Below are positions 8,249-15,824 of a stretch of 33,125 nucleotides of DNA, piece after piece; the stretch's first letter is position 1, and every line of letters begins with the position of its first letter. The stretch lies in contig VFZD01000013.1 of NCBI GenBank assembly GCA_016871295.1, forward strand, positions 1-33,125, given 5' to 3'. The position numbers were made by a program, and so were the translations under genes. Source of the DNA: Actinomycetota bacterium. GTDB lineage: Bacteria; Actinomycetota; Acidimicrobiia; Acidimicrobiales; Ilumatobacteraceae. The notes beneath the pieces are model-generated. The model ran no database searches. It worked only from the letters and a program-made list of their open reading frames with translations, and was not told the DNA's origin.

Positions 8249-9006
8249 CCTGTGCAGGCTACGGGTTCTGCCTCTTGCGTCGAGGGATAGTTGCTCGCGG
8301 TATCGACGAGTGATTCGATGGCTTCGGCCCGAGTCGCCCAAGATTTGTCGGCGACGATTCGGCTCGCCGACCAGACCAGGCCGACAATTTCGCCGGCTTT
8401 GTTCACCAATGGTCCACCAGAATTGCCGACTTCCACCGACAACTCAACTTCGATACCGGGTCGCGAAACCTTTTCGCGAAGATAAATGTCCTCGGTGTCG
8501 ATGCGCAGACGGCGTCGAATTTTTGCGGCTCGCACAAACTGTGATTCGTCGTCAAACGCGAAAAAGTAAACATCTTCACCGTTTTCCGCTTCGCCTAAAG
8601 CGAGGGGCGTAAACCTGCGATCTTGGGGCGTCGGGTCGATTTTGAGCAGGGCCAAATCTTGTTGCACATCGATTGCCACGACTTTGGCCGTGAATTTGTC
8701 GCCTTCGAGTGTGGTTATCTCGTTCATCGTTTGTCCGGCCACGCCGTGGGCGACAGAGACGATCAAACGACGGTCGATGAAGGTGCCGACCGTTCTGGTT
8801 ACGGCCGAGCGACAGCCCGACGAGGTGATCAAAACGATCGATGGAGACTTTGTTGGCAGATCGTCTTGGAGGAGCGTCACCGCAAAGATGCCAGACGTCA
8901 GTGAGACGAAAGTCGCCAGCAGAAGCACGAATTTTTTTGGTCTGATTTTGAAAAACGATAGTTGATCGGGGTGTTTTCTACTAGTTTGAGAGAGTGGCAA
9001 GAACAA
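8245..9006 (-). CDS. Trypsin-like (HtrA-type) serine protease with N-terminal membrane anchor or signal
   Basis: The protease domain shows a complete triad: VSVAHGV (H87), QQDLALLKI (D117) and VGNSGGPL (S196), numbered from the 9006 TTG. Spacing and the 'DLALLKI' context resemble HtrA/DegP-type S1C domains, without a PDZ domain at the C-terminus. Residues 27-46 form one hydrophobic segment after RPKK, so the enzyme is exported or anchored with the domain outside. The start is uncertain: no in-frame ATG is available near the N-terminus. TTG at 9006 or 9000 keeps the basic residues before the hydrophobic segment but overlaps the divergent iolE start; GTG at 8928 would remove them. The stop overlaps the MFS start (GTGA). 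Target unknown. Confidence 0.8.
   Translation of the reverse strand: MFLPLSQTSRKHPDQLSFFKIRPKKFVLLLATFVSLTSGIFAVTLLQDDLPTKSPSIVLITSSGCRSAVTRTVGTFIDRRLIVSVAHGVAGQTMNEITTLEGDKFTAKVVAIDVQQDLALLKIDPTPQDRRFTPLALGEAENGEDVYFFAFDDESQFVRAAKIRRRLRIDTEDIYLREKVSRPGIEVELSVEVGNSGGPLVNKAGEIVGLVWSASRIVADKSWATRAEAIESLVDTASNYPSTQEAEPVACTG
8982..8987 (+). promoter_or_regulatory. -10 element TAGTTT for iolE (leaderless)
   Basis: TAGTTT at 8982-8987 is followed by exactly six bases (GAGAGA) and then the GTG at 8994. This is the same geometry as at 4188-4200 and indicates a leaderless iolE mRNA. The best -35-like sequence, TTGATC at 8962-8967, is only 14 bases away, so the -35 is unclear. Confidence 0.55.
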
Positions 9007-9884
9007 AAGTTTCGGTTGTCGATCGTCTCGTAGGCAACCCGATTTCGTGGGGTGTTTGTGAAGTGCCCGATTGGGGTTTTCAACTCGATGCGCGAACTGT
9101 CCTGGGCGAAATGAGAGCGGTGGGTCTCAAGGCAACCGAGCAGGGTCCGGTCGGTTATCTGGGGACGACACCCGAAGAAGTCGCGAAAGTTGCCGATGAA
9201 TTTGGTTTGCCGATTGTCGGCGCATTCGTGCCGTTGATCATGCACGACATGGCCCAGCGCGAAAAAATGCGCAAGGCGGCGCATTTTTCTGCGGGGTTGT
9301 TGGGTGCGACCGGGAAGGGTTTTTTCATAACTGCCGTCGTCGTCGATGAAGGTTGGGGAAAGCGATTCAAACTTTCGGATGCCCAGTGGAAGGCGATGTT
9401 CGACGGGTTCAAGGAGATCGACGAAATCTGCGCCGGATACGGAATTCGCCAGGTGTTGCACCCGCATTTGAATACGCTCGTCGAAACTCAAGATGATGTG
9501 AACCGGGTTTTGGACGGCTCGAGCGTCAGGTGGTTGCTTGATACAGGTCACCTGCAGATCGGTGGTACCGACCCCGTCAAATTCGCACGCGAAAACCATT
9601 CGCGCATCGATCACTTTCATGTGAAGGATGCAAGAATGACCATCGCCAAGAAGTTTTTGGCCGGCGAAATCACCTTGATCGAAGCCACTCGAGATGGCGT
9701 GTTCTGCGCCGCCGGGGATGGCGATGTAAAGATTGCTGAAGCGATCGAAGTCATGGAGTCGAACGGTTACGACGGCTGGTATGTGCTCGAACAAGACATG
9801 GCGATCGTCGGCGATCAACCACGCGATGCGAAGGTTTCGACCGCGGGCGTGCGTCGGAGCATCGACTTTCTCGCAAAACTCTGA
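8994..9884 (+). CDS. iolE: Inosose dehydratase IolE (TIM-barrel sugar isomerase/epimerase family)
   Basis: This 296-residue protein is of the xylose-isomerase-like TIM-barrel family. The early motif NPISWGVCEVPDWGFQL (about residues 15-31) is characteristic of IolE, which dehydrates 2-keto-myo-inositol to 3D-(3,5/4)-trihydroxycyclohexane-1,2-dione. Later barrel segments include LHPHLNTLVET, WLLDTGHLQIGG and IDHFHVKD, which hold the metal-binding Glu/Asp/His set. The start is a GTG with no Shine-Dalgarno but a -10 box six bases upstream, supporting leaderless translation. The product of IolE is the substrate of IolD encoded at 13969 in the same direction, and an ABC importer lies between them. 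Identification is strong. Confidence 0.92.
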   Translation: MARTKVSVVDRLVGNPISWGVCEVPDWGFQLDARTVLGEMRAVGLKATEQGPVGYLGTTPEEVAKVADEFGLPIVGAFVPLIMHDMAQREKMRKAAHFSAGLLGATGKGFFITAVVVDEGWGKRFKLSDAQWKAMFDGFKEIDEICAGYGIRQVLHPHLNTLVETQDDVNRVLDGSSVRWLLDTGHLQIGGTDPVKFARENHSRIDHFHVKDARMTIAKKFLAGEITLIEATRDGVFCAAGDGDVKIAEAIEVMESNGYDGWYVLEQDMAIVGDQPRDAKVSTAGVRRSIDFLAKL

Positions 9885-9894
9885 GTTTTCGATG

Positions 9895-9938
9895 AGCGCC
9901 TCGCCGTGGGCGGCGCTGGAACCTCAAATAGCCTGAGG
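9895..9938 (+). terminator. Possible stem-loops downstream of iolE
   Basis: AGCGCC (9895-9900) pairs with GGCGCT (9912-9917), and CCTCA (9922-9926) pairs with TGAGG (9934-9938). Neither is followed by a clear T-tract, so termination is only a possibility. The rest of the 210-base gap to the next gene holds a promoter and palindrome described separately. Confidence 0.3.
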
Positions 9939-10008
9939 CGGGTTTGAAAGGCTTGATTTAGGCGCTTTGACGATTAGCAAGTCGAATTCATCCCCAAATT
10001 GGTCGGAT

Positions 10009-10037
10009 TTGTCGGACCGCCGTGTGGAGGGTAGTTT
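10009..10037 (+). promoter_or_regulatory. Promoter of the sugar ABC / iolD / iolG operon
   Basis: A -35 TTGTCG at 10009-10014 and a -10 TAGTTT at 10032-10037 are separated by 17 bases. This is the best-formed promoter in the window. It gives a leader of roughly 50 bases with a strong ribosome site AGGGGGAG at 10081-10088 before the ATG at 10095. Confidence 0.65.
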
Positions 10038-10044
10038 CTACACA

Positions 10045-10059
10045 ACAGGAATGTCCTGT
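10045..10059. promoter_or_regulatory. Perfect palindrome, candidate operator
   Basis: ACAGGA-ATG-TCCTGT is a perfect 6-base inverted repeat with a 3-base centre. It lies just downstream of the -10, covering the expected transcription start. That position suits a repressor operator, perhaps for an inositol-responsive regulator encoded elsewhere. No second copy was noticed in the window. Confidence 0.5.
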
Positions 10060-10094
10060 AAGCAATAAAAAACAATTTTAAGGGGGAGAAACAA

Positions 10095-11072
10095 ATGAAG
10101 ATCCGTAATACATGGGGAGTCGTCCTCGGTGCGGCAGCACTGTTGGCACTCGCCGCATGTGGTGGCTCGTCAGATTCAGCCGAGGACTCGGCTGAAGTGA
10201 AAGCCGGCGAAGACATCACGATCGCGGTTATCACCCACGGTGATGACGGCGTGTTCTGGTCAGTCGCTCAGAAAGGTGCAGAGGCCGCAGGTGCTGCGCT
10301 TGGAATCACGATGAACTATCAGGGTGCAAACAACAACGCACAGGACCAGGCTCAAATGATCGAGCAGGCGGTCACTGACGGTGTGGACGGCATCGCCGTT
10401 TCGTTGGCAGACCCGAAGGCTCTCGAAGGAGCGCTCAAGAAGGTTGTTGCTGCGGGCATTCCGTTGATCACCTTGAACTCGGGCTCAGACCTCTTCAAGG
10501 GTCTTGGTGCGATCACCCACGTAGGTCAAGACGAGACGATTGCCGGCCGTGGCGCTGGTGAGCGTTTGAAGGCCGCCGGTGGAACCGTGCTTCTTTGCGC
10601 CAAGCAAGAGCAGAGCAACGTCGCCCTTGAGACACGCTGCAACGCAGCCGCCGAGACTTTTGGTGGCAAAGTCATTCAGATCACAACCTCGGGTGACGCA
10701 GACCGCGTTGCTCAGCAAGGTGAGATCAAGGCTGCACTCGATGCTGACCCATCGATCAACGCCTTCCTTGGAACTGGTCCGGTAATCGCTGTTGACGGTG
10801 CAAACGCCGCCGCAGAACTGGGTCGTGCAATTCCAGTCGGTGGTTTCGACTTGTCGACAGAAATTCTTGACTACATCAATCAGGACAAGTTGACCTTCAC
10901 CATCGACCAGCAGCAATTCCTCCAGGGTTACCTGTCGGTCGTGTTCCTCTATCTCAACGTGACTAACAAGAACACTGTTGGTGGTGGATTGCCAGTTATG
11001 ACAGGTCCTGGATTCGTCGACAAGTCAAACGTCGTCGCAGTTCAAGAACTTGTTGGCAAAGGAACCCGCTAA
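10095..11072 (+). CDS. Sugar ABC transporter substrate-binding lipoprotein (RbsB-like)
   Basis: This 325-residue lipoprotein has a short basic N-terminus, a hydrophobic segment and lipobox LAAC with the acylated Cys22, followed by a Ser/Glu/Asp-rich linker. The mature part is a type 1 periplasmic-binding fold of the ribose/xylose/inositol class: ITIAVITHGDDGVFWSVAQKG starts the first domain, and GVDGIAVSLADPKAL, GIPLITLNSG and AFLGTGP are typical strands. It sits in the inositol locus between iolE and iolD, so a cyclitol is the likely ligand, though xylose is possible given xylAB nearby. It has its own strong promoter and Shine-Dalgarno, and a terminator-like hairpin follows it, which would favour excess of binding protein. 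Codon choice looks more biased than in neighbours, as for highly expressed genes. Confidence 0.92.
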   Translation: MKIRNTWGVVLGAAALLALAACGGSSDSAEDSAEVKAGEDITIAVITHGDDGVFWSVAQKGAEAAGAALGITMNYQGANNNAQDQAQMIEQAVTDGVDGIAVSLADPKALEGALKKVVAAGIPLITLNSGSDLFKGLGAITHVGQDETIAGRGAGERLKAAGGTVLLCAKQEQSNVALETRCNAAAETFGGKVIQITTSGDADRVAQQGEIKAALDADPSINAFLGTGPVIAVDGANAAAELGRAIPVGGFDLSTEILDYINQDKLTFTIDQQQFLQGYLSVVFLYLNVTNKNTVGGGLPVMTGPGFVDKSNVVAVQELVGKGTR

Positions 11073-11096
11073 TTAGTTAGTTGTTCTAATCGCAAG

Positions 11097-11153
11097 TTGG
11101 TTCGCCCGCTCGAATCTTGGGCGGGCGAACCAACCCGATTTGGTTTTGTTTCG
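11097..11153 (+). terminator. Strong hairpin between binding-protein and permease genes
   Basis: TTGGTTCGCCCGC (11097-11109) and GCGGGCGAACCAA (11121-11133) form a perfect 13-base-pair stem with an 11-base loop, followed by a T-rich tract CGATTTGGTTTTGTTT. No new promoter is evident before the permease. It probably acts as a partial terminator or a 3'-end stabiliser that lowers permease/ATPase expression relative to the lipoprotein. Confidence 0.75.
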
Positions 11154-11177
11154 TGAGTTTTGGTGGGGGAAGCAAGC

Positions 11178-13202
11178 GTGAGCGAAGTTGACGGCCTGTC
11201 GCCAGCAAAGAGCGGCGACGAGAGAATCTCATATCGGGGGCCGATCAAAAGACTTTTAGTTTCGCCAGAAATCGGTGCGTTGATTGGCGCGGTCGTGGTC
11301 TGGGCATTTTTCTGGGGCAACGGCGACAAGTTCGGCACGGCCGGCAGCACGGCAAACTTTTTGGATGTTGCCGCGCCGTTGGGCATCATGGCGGTGGTCG
11401 TCGCCCTGCTGATGATCGGCGGCGAATTCGACCTTTCGGCCGGCGTAATGACCGGGGCCAGCGGCGTCACGATCGCATTGATGGCGAAATATTTCACCGA
11501 AGGCGGCATCTCACTCTGGGTTTGTATTCCCGCCGCGTTTTTGTTGGCCGGTTGCGTGGGCTGGTGGAACGGGTTTTTGGTCAATCGAACCGGGCTGCCG
11601 AGTTTCATCGTCACGCTCGGGTCGTTTTTCGTGATCAAGGGCGCAAACCTTGTTTTCGCCAAGCGCATCAACTCAAAAGTCAATGTCGCAGATGTCGACA
11701 AGGCCCACGGATACAAGTTCTTCAAGGCCCTTTTGGGTGGAGAAAATACCTTCGGCGAAATGAAGTATCGCGGTTTGATTTTTATCGTCGGCGGGCTGCT
11801 TTTTGCTGCACTACTTGTATTGGGTTTGATCGAACAATCTTTGGTTCGAAAGCAGTCGGCATCGGCCGGCGACTTGGCGTTTGCAGTCGCGGGACTAGCC
11901 GCGGCGATCGCGGGAGTTTTGATCTTGCATCGCACCGACTCGATCAACGGCAATTATTTGGCCGGTGTGGTCGGGCTTGTCGGCACCGTGGTGGCGATCG
12001 TGTTTTATTCGCGGGCCCGCTTTGAGAGTCGCCACAAGATTGTAGGCGCACTGCCAGACGAGTCGAAGCGGTTCTTGGCGCTTGGTATTTTCGGCATGTT
12101 GGTCGCATCGTTCGCGGGTCGATTGTTCGACCGTAATGAAGAGCAGGTGATGCTGCAGTGGATGCCCGACACATTGAGAATGGTCGTGGCGGTGTTTGCG
12201 GCGCTGTTTCCGCTGGCGATGACGATCAGGTCGTTTGCTCGCGGCGACAAAGAGGCGCGAGGGCGCGTGATCGCCTCGTTGATCGTGCGACTGCCCGTGA
12301 TCTGTCTGGTTTCGTTGATCGGCGTAGTTTCGTTGTTTCAGTTGACGACCGTACAGGCGGTGCGTGCCGTAGTGATAACGGCTGCGGGCTCGGGTGGCGC
12401 AGTTTGCTTTTATCAGGCGCGCAGGGCCGCCGCGAAAATTTCTACTAAGTGGTTCTTGACCATCGGCGCGCTGATGTCGGGAGCGTTCGTGTTCGTGGCG
12501 TTCGCCCTGCGGGCAGATGCCAATGCGGAGAGGTTCAGGGGCGGAATTTTCGCCAGCCTCTTGCTGGTGGCGACCCTGATTTTGGCAACGACCATAGTCG
12601 AGGCGACGAATCGAATCCGCACTGCACCCGATGAAAAGGCCGATGCGCTTGGTCGACGCCTCGTGCTTGTCGGAATTGTTCTGGGTTCGATCGCCCTCAC
12701 CGTGCGCCTGTTGTTTTCTGACGGCGTGTTTCGCATGTCGGTTTTTTGGTGGTTGTTCTTCACGGTCATCGGGGCGTTCGTATTGACCAAAACGAAGTAC
12801 GGCAACTGGATCTTCGCCGTCGGCGGCAACAAAGATGCCGCTCGCGCAACTGGTGTGCCAGCCGACAAAGTGAAGACGACGTTGTTCGTGGCGACTTCGT
12901 TGATGGGCGCGTTCGTGGGTGCGATGATTTTGATGCGACTCAACTCGGTGCAGGCCCAGCAGGGTGACGGCCAAGAATTCGAATACATCATCGCCGCGGT
13001 CGTGGGTGGCAACTTGATGACCGGTGGCTACGGCTCGGTCATTGGCGCGTCGCTCGGCGCCTTGATCATGGCTATTTCGAAGAACGGCATTCCTGCCGCC
13101 CGTTGGAACCAAGATGGTCGGTTCATTTTCTTGGGCGCCGTGTTGCTGGTATCGGTGTTGGTGAACAACTACGTGCGAAAGAAAGCGAACGAACAACGAT
13201 GA
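11178..13202 (+). CDS. RbsC/XylH-type sugar ABC permease with a large internal membrane insert
   Basis: This 674-residue permease is roughly twice the usual RbsC length and well beyond XylH. The N-terminal part is typical: [21 protein letters not shown] (about 67-87) and [20 protein letters not shown]. The C-terminal part is also typical: [20 protein letters not shown] (about 541-560) and the EAA-like region [20 protein letters not shown]. Between about residues 199 and 514 lies an extra segment with some ten hydrophobic stretches that has no counterpart in ordinary family members. The frame is continuous and codon use looks uniform, so it is not a frameshift fusion. GTG at 11178 is preferred (GGGGGAAG 5 bases upstream) over TTG at 11160. 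The stop overlaps the ATPase start (ATGA). Confidence 0.88.
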   Translation: MSEVDGLSPAKSGDERISYRGPIKRLLVSPEIGALIGAVVVWAFFWGNGDKFGTAGSTANFLDVAAPLGIMAVVVALLMIGGEFDLSAGVMTGASGVTIALMAKYFTEGGISLWVCIPAAFLLAGCVGWWNGFLVNRTGLPSFIVTLGSFFVIKGANLVFAKRINSKVNVADVDKAHGYKFFKALLGGENTFGEMKYRGLIFIVGGLLFAALLVLGLIEQSLVRKQSASAGDLAFAVAGLAAAIAGVLILHRTDSINGNYLAGVVGLVGTVVAIVFYSRARFESRHKIVGALPDESKRFLALGIFGMLVASFAGRLFDRNEEQVMLQWMPDTLRMVVAVFAALFPLAMTIRSFARGDKEARGRVIASLIVRLPVICLVSLIGVVSLFQLTTVQAVRAVVITAAGSGGAVCFYQARRAAAKISTKWFLTIGALMSGAFVFVAFALRADANAERFRGGIFASLLLVATLILATTIVEATNRIRTAPDEKADALGRRLVLVGIVLGSIALTVRLLFSDGVFRMSVFWWLFFTVIGAFVLTKTKYGNWIFAVGGNKDAARATGVPADKVKTTLFVATSLMGAFVGAMILMRLNSVQAQQGDGQEFEYIIAAVVGGNLMTGGYGSVIGASLGALIMAISKNGIPAARWNQDGRFIFLGAVLLVSVLVNNYVRKKANEQR

Positions 13203-13954
13203 CCGCCAAGAATCCGCTGCTCGAACTCGACAACATCTCCAAGTACTTTGGCAATGTAAAGGCGCTCGAAAACGTGTCGACCAAAGTTTTGGCCGGTCAA
13301 GTCACATGTGTCTTGGGCGACAACGGTGCCGGAAAATCGACGTTCATCAAAATCATCTCGGGTCTTCACAAGCCGAGCTCCGGAAAATACAAATTCGAGG
13401 GTCATGAGGTTTCATTCGAGTCGCCGCGTGAAGCCCGATCCTTGGGTATCGCGACGGTTTATCAAGACTTGGCGATGGCGCCGCTGATGTCGGTTTGGCG
13501 AAATTTCTTTCTGGGTTCCGAGCCGATGCGACGATTCGGCCCGATCAATGTGATCGACGCCAAATTTGCCCGAAAAACCGCGAAAGAAGAAATGGCCAAA
13601 CTGGGTATCGATGTGCGCGATGTCGACCAACCAGTAGGCACGCTTTCGGGCGGGGAGCGACAAAGCGTCGCCATTGCGCGCGCGGTCTATTTTGGGGCAC
13701 GAGTTTTGATTCTTGACGAGCCGACTTCGGCGCTCGGCGTGCGCCAGTCTGATTTGGTGCTCGGATATGTGCGCGCGGCCGCCGCCCGAGATCTCGGCGT
13801 TATCTTGATCACGCACAACCCGCAGCACGCCTTGCCCGTCGGGGATCGCTTCTTGATTCTGAACCGCGGACAATCGATCGGGCAGCTCGAGAAAGCCGAC
13901 CTGACCTATGAGCGTTTGATCGAGTTGATGTCCGGTCGTATCCACGCCGCCTAG
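13199..13954 (+). CDS. Sugar ABC transporter ATP-binding protein, single nucleotide-binding domain
   Basis: This 251-residue ATPase has all motifs: Walker [10 protein letters not shown] (40-48), Q-loop TVYQD (Q89), signature [14 protein letters not shown] (149-162), Walker [10 protein letters not shown] (169-177) and H-loop LITHN (H206). Ribose/xylose-type importers usually carry a double-domain RbsA/XylG of about 500 residues; this one has only one domain and presumably works as a homodimer. The ATG at 13199 overlaps the permease stop as ATGA and gives the standard N-terminus, while the frame upstream reads over permease sequence. With the lipoprotein at 10095 and the enlarged permease it forms one importer. 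Substrate inferred as inositol from context. Confidence 0.92.
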   Translation: MTAKNPLLELDNISKYFGNVKALENVSTKVLAGQVTCVLGDNGAGKSTFIKIISGLHKPSSGKYKFEGHEVSFESPREARSLGIATVYQDLAMAPLMSVWRNFFLGSEPMRRFGPINVIDAKFARKTAKEEMAKLGIDVRDVDQPVGTLSGGERQSVAIARAVYFGARVLILDEPTSALGVRQSDLVLGYVRAAAARDLGVILITHNPQHALPVGDRFLILNRGQSIGQLEKADLTYERLIELMSGRIHAA

Positions 13955-13968
13955 GCGAAGGTTTCGCC
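13954..13968 (+). promoter_or_regulatory. Hairpin abutting the iolD start codon
   Basis: GGCGAA (13954-13959) and TTCGCC (13963-13968) are perfectly complementary around a 3-base loop, and the iolD ATG begins at the next base. The stem includes the only weak ribosome-site candidate (GAAGG), so it could limit iolD initiation unless opened by ribosomes finishing the ATPase gene. Confidence 0.45.
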
Positions 13969-15813
13969 ATGAAGACAATTCGCCTCACCACGGCACAGGC
14001 TCTCGTTAAGTTTTTGATCGCGCAGCGAATCGTCATCGATGGGCGAAAAGAAAAGTTGTTTCCCGGCGTCATGGCAATTTTCGGCCACGGCAATGTGACG
14101 AGCCTGGGCGTCGCATTAGACGAAAACCGCGAACATATCCGCACATATCGTGGCCAGAACGAGCAGGGCATGGCGCTGGCCGCAGTGGGTTTTGCCAAGG
14201 CGAAACGCCGACAACAGATCATGGTCGCGTCTTCGTCGATTGGTCCGGGCGCATTGAACATGGTCACTGCCGCGGGCGTGGCATATGTCGACCGTCTGCC
14301 GATCTTGATCTTGGCCGGTGACACGTTCGTGCATCGAGTGCCAGACCCAGTGTTGCAACAGGCGGAGAACTTCGTCGACCCGACCCAGAGTGTGAACGAC
14401 GCCTTCAAGCCCGTAGCGAGATATTGGGATCGAATCGTCGCGCCCGAGCAGTTGTTGCATTCTTTGCCGCATGCGGTGTCGACAATGCTCGACCCTGCGA
14501 CTTGCGGGCCGGCCTTCATCGGCCTGCCCCAAGACGTGCAGGCCGAGAGCTACGACTTTCCGGAGATATTTTTCGAAGAGGTCGTGCACACGATTTTGCG
14601 TCCGCGGGCCGACAAGGATGAATTGTCGCGGGCAGTCGAGGTATTGCGCACCGCAAGATCGCCTTTGATAATCGCCGGCGGTGGGGTGCATTATTCACTT
14701 GCCGAAAAAGAATTGGCCGAATTCGCGACGAAGCACAATGTGCCCGTGGTCGAGACCGTGGCGGGCAAGGCGTCGTTGTTGGCCGAGCATCGTCTCAACG
14801 GCGGGCCTGTTGGCGTGACTGGTTGTGAGTCGGCGAACAAGTTGGCCGCCGAGGCCGATGTTGTTTTGGCGTTGGGCACCCGTTTGCAAGATTTCACCAC
14901 TGGTTCGTGGACAATTTTCAGCAACGCCAAGACGAAATTTGTCGGTGTCAATACGACGCGTTTCGACGCGACCAAGCATCGCTCGTTGCCCGTGGTGGCC
15001 GACGTGCGCGAAACCTTGGGCGAGTTGACGAACGCATTGTCGTCATGGCGTGCGCCCGACACCTGGTCGAAACTGGCACAAACGGAAGCGGCGAAGTATC
15101 ACGCGTATATCGACAAGTTGGCAAGGAGTGATCCGAAAAAAATCGCGACATACGCCCAAGTTGTCGGTGTGGCCGATCGTTTGGCGCAAGCGAATGATTA
15201 TGCGCTGACCGCCGCGGGCGGTTTTCCGGGTGAGTTGAACAACGGCTGGCGAGCCAAGAGCCTCAATTCGTTCGACTGCGAATACGGGTTTTCGTGCATG
15301 GGCTATGAAATCTCGGGCGCCTGGGGGGCGAAGTTGGCGATGCCCGATCGCGAGGTGATTTCTTTCGTCGGTGACGGGTCGTACATGATGATGAACAGCG
15401 ACATCTACAGTTCGGTTTTGTACGGCAACAAACTGATCGTGATCGTCTGCGATAACGGCGGATATGCGGTGATCAACCGTCTGCAGACCAACCAAGGAGG
15501 AGTGCCGTTCAACAATCAATATGTCGATTGTGATGTGGCGAACCTCGTGTATGTCGACTTTGCCAAGCATGCCGAGTCGATGGGCGCGATCGCCGAGACG
15601 GTCGGGTCGATCGAAGAACTCGAAACCGCATTTTCGCGCGCCCGAAGTTCGACGCGAACCCATGTGATTGTTTTGAAGACGAGTTCGAACGACTGGACAG
15701 AAGGCGGCTCGTTCTGGGAGGTCGGCGTGCCGACAACGAGTCATCGACCCGAAGTGGTCAAAGCAGGCGAGGCGATGATCGAGGGCAAAAAACAACAGCG
15801 AGTCGGTTGGTAG
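13969..15813 (+). CDS. iolD: 3D-(3,5/4)-trihydroxycyclohexane-1,2-dione hydrolase IolD
   Basis: This 614-residue thiamine-diphosphate enzyme hydrolyses the cyclic diketone made by IolE to 5-deoxy-glucuronate, opening the inositol ring. The N-terminal domain begins RLTTAQALVKFLIAQR, as in IolD, and contains the ThDP-activating glutamate in YRGQNEQGMAL (E65). The C-terminal domain carries the ThDP/Mg motif starting GDGSYMMMNSD (468-478) and ending DNGGYAVI. Length is normal for the family. It begins 14 bases after the ATPase stop, with a small hairpin directly before the ATG, and is followed closely by an SDR gene and iolG. Identification is strong. Confidence 0.96.
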   Translation: MKTIRLTTAQALVKFLIAQRIVIDGRKEKLFPGVMAIFGHGNVTSLGVALDENREHIRTYRGQNEQGMALAAVGFAKAKRRQQIMVASSSIGPGALNMVTAAGVAYVDRLPILILAGDTFVHRVPDPVLQQAENFVDPTQSVNDAFKPVARYWDRIVAPEQLLHSLPHAVSTMLDPATCGPAFIGLPQDVQAESYDFPEIFFEEVVHTILRPRADKDELSRAVEVLRTARSPLIIAGGGVHYSLAEKELAEFATKHNVPVVETVAGKASLLAEHRLNGGPVGVTGCESANKLAAEADVVLALGTRLQDFTTGSWTIFSNAKTKFVGVNTTRFDATKHRSLPVVADVRETLGELTNALSSWRAPDTWSKLAQTEAAKYHAYIDKLARSDPKKIATYAQVVGVADRLAQANDYALTAAGGFPGELNNGWRAKSLNSFDCEYGFSCMGYEISGAWGAKLAMPDREVISFVGDGSYMMMNSDIYSSVLYGNKLIVIVCDNGGYAVINRLQTNQGGVPFNNQYVDCDVANLVYVDFAKHAESMGAIAETVGSIEELETAFSRARSSTRTHVIVLKTSSNDWTEGGSFWEVGVPTTSHRPEVVKAGEAMIEGKKQQRVGW

Positions 15814-15824
15814 GGGCGAGACGA

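Noticed and set aside
9994-10002. CCAAATTGG palindrome upstream of the importer promoter
   Set aside because: Only four base pairs per arm; such short AT-centred palindromes are expected by chance.
11895-13196. Minus-strand open frame of about 430 codons
   Set aside because: Antisense to the sugar permease, full of Arg/His/Gln with no recognisable domain or start signal.
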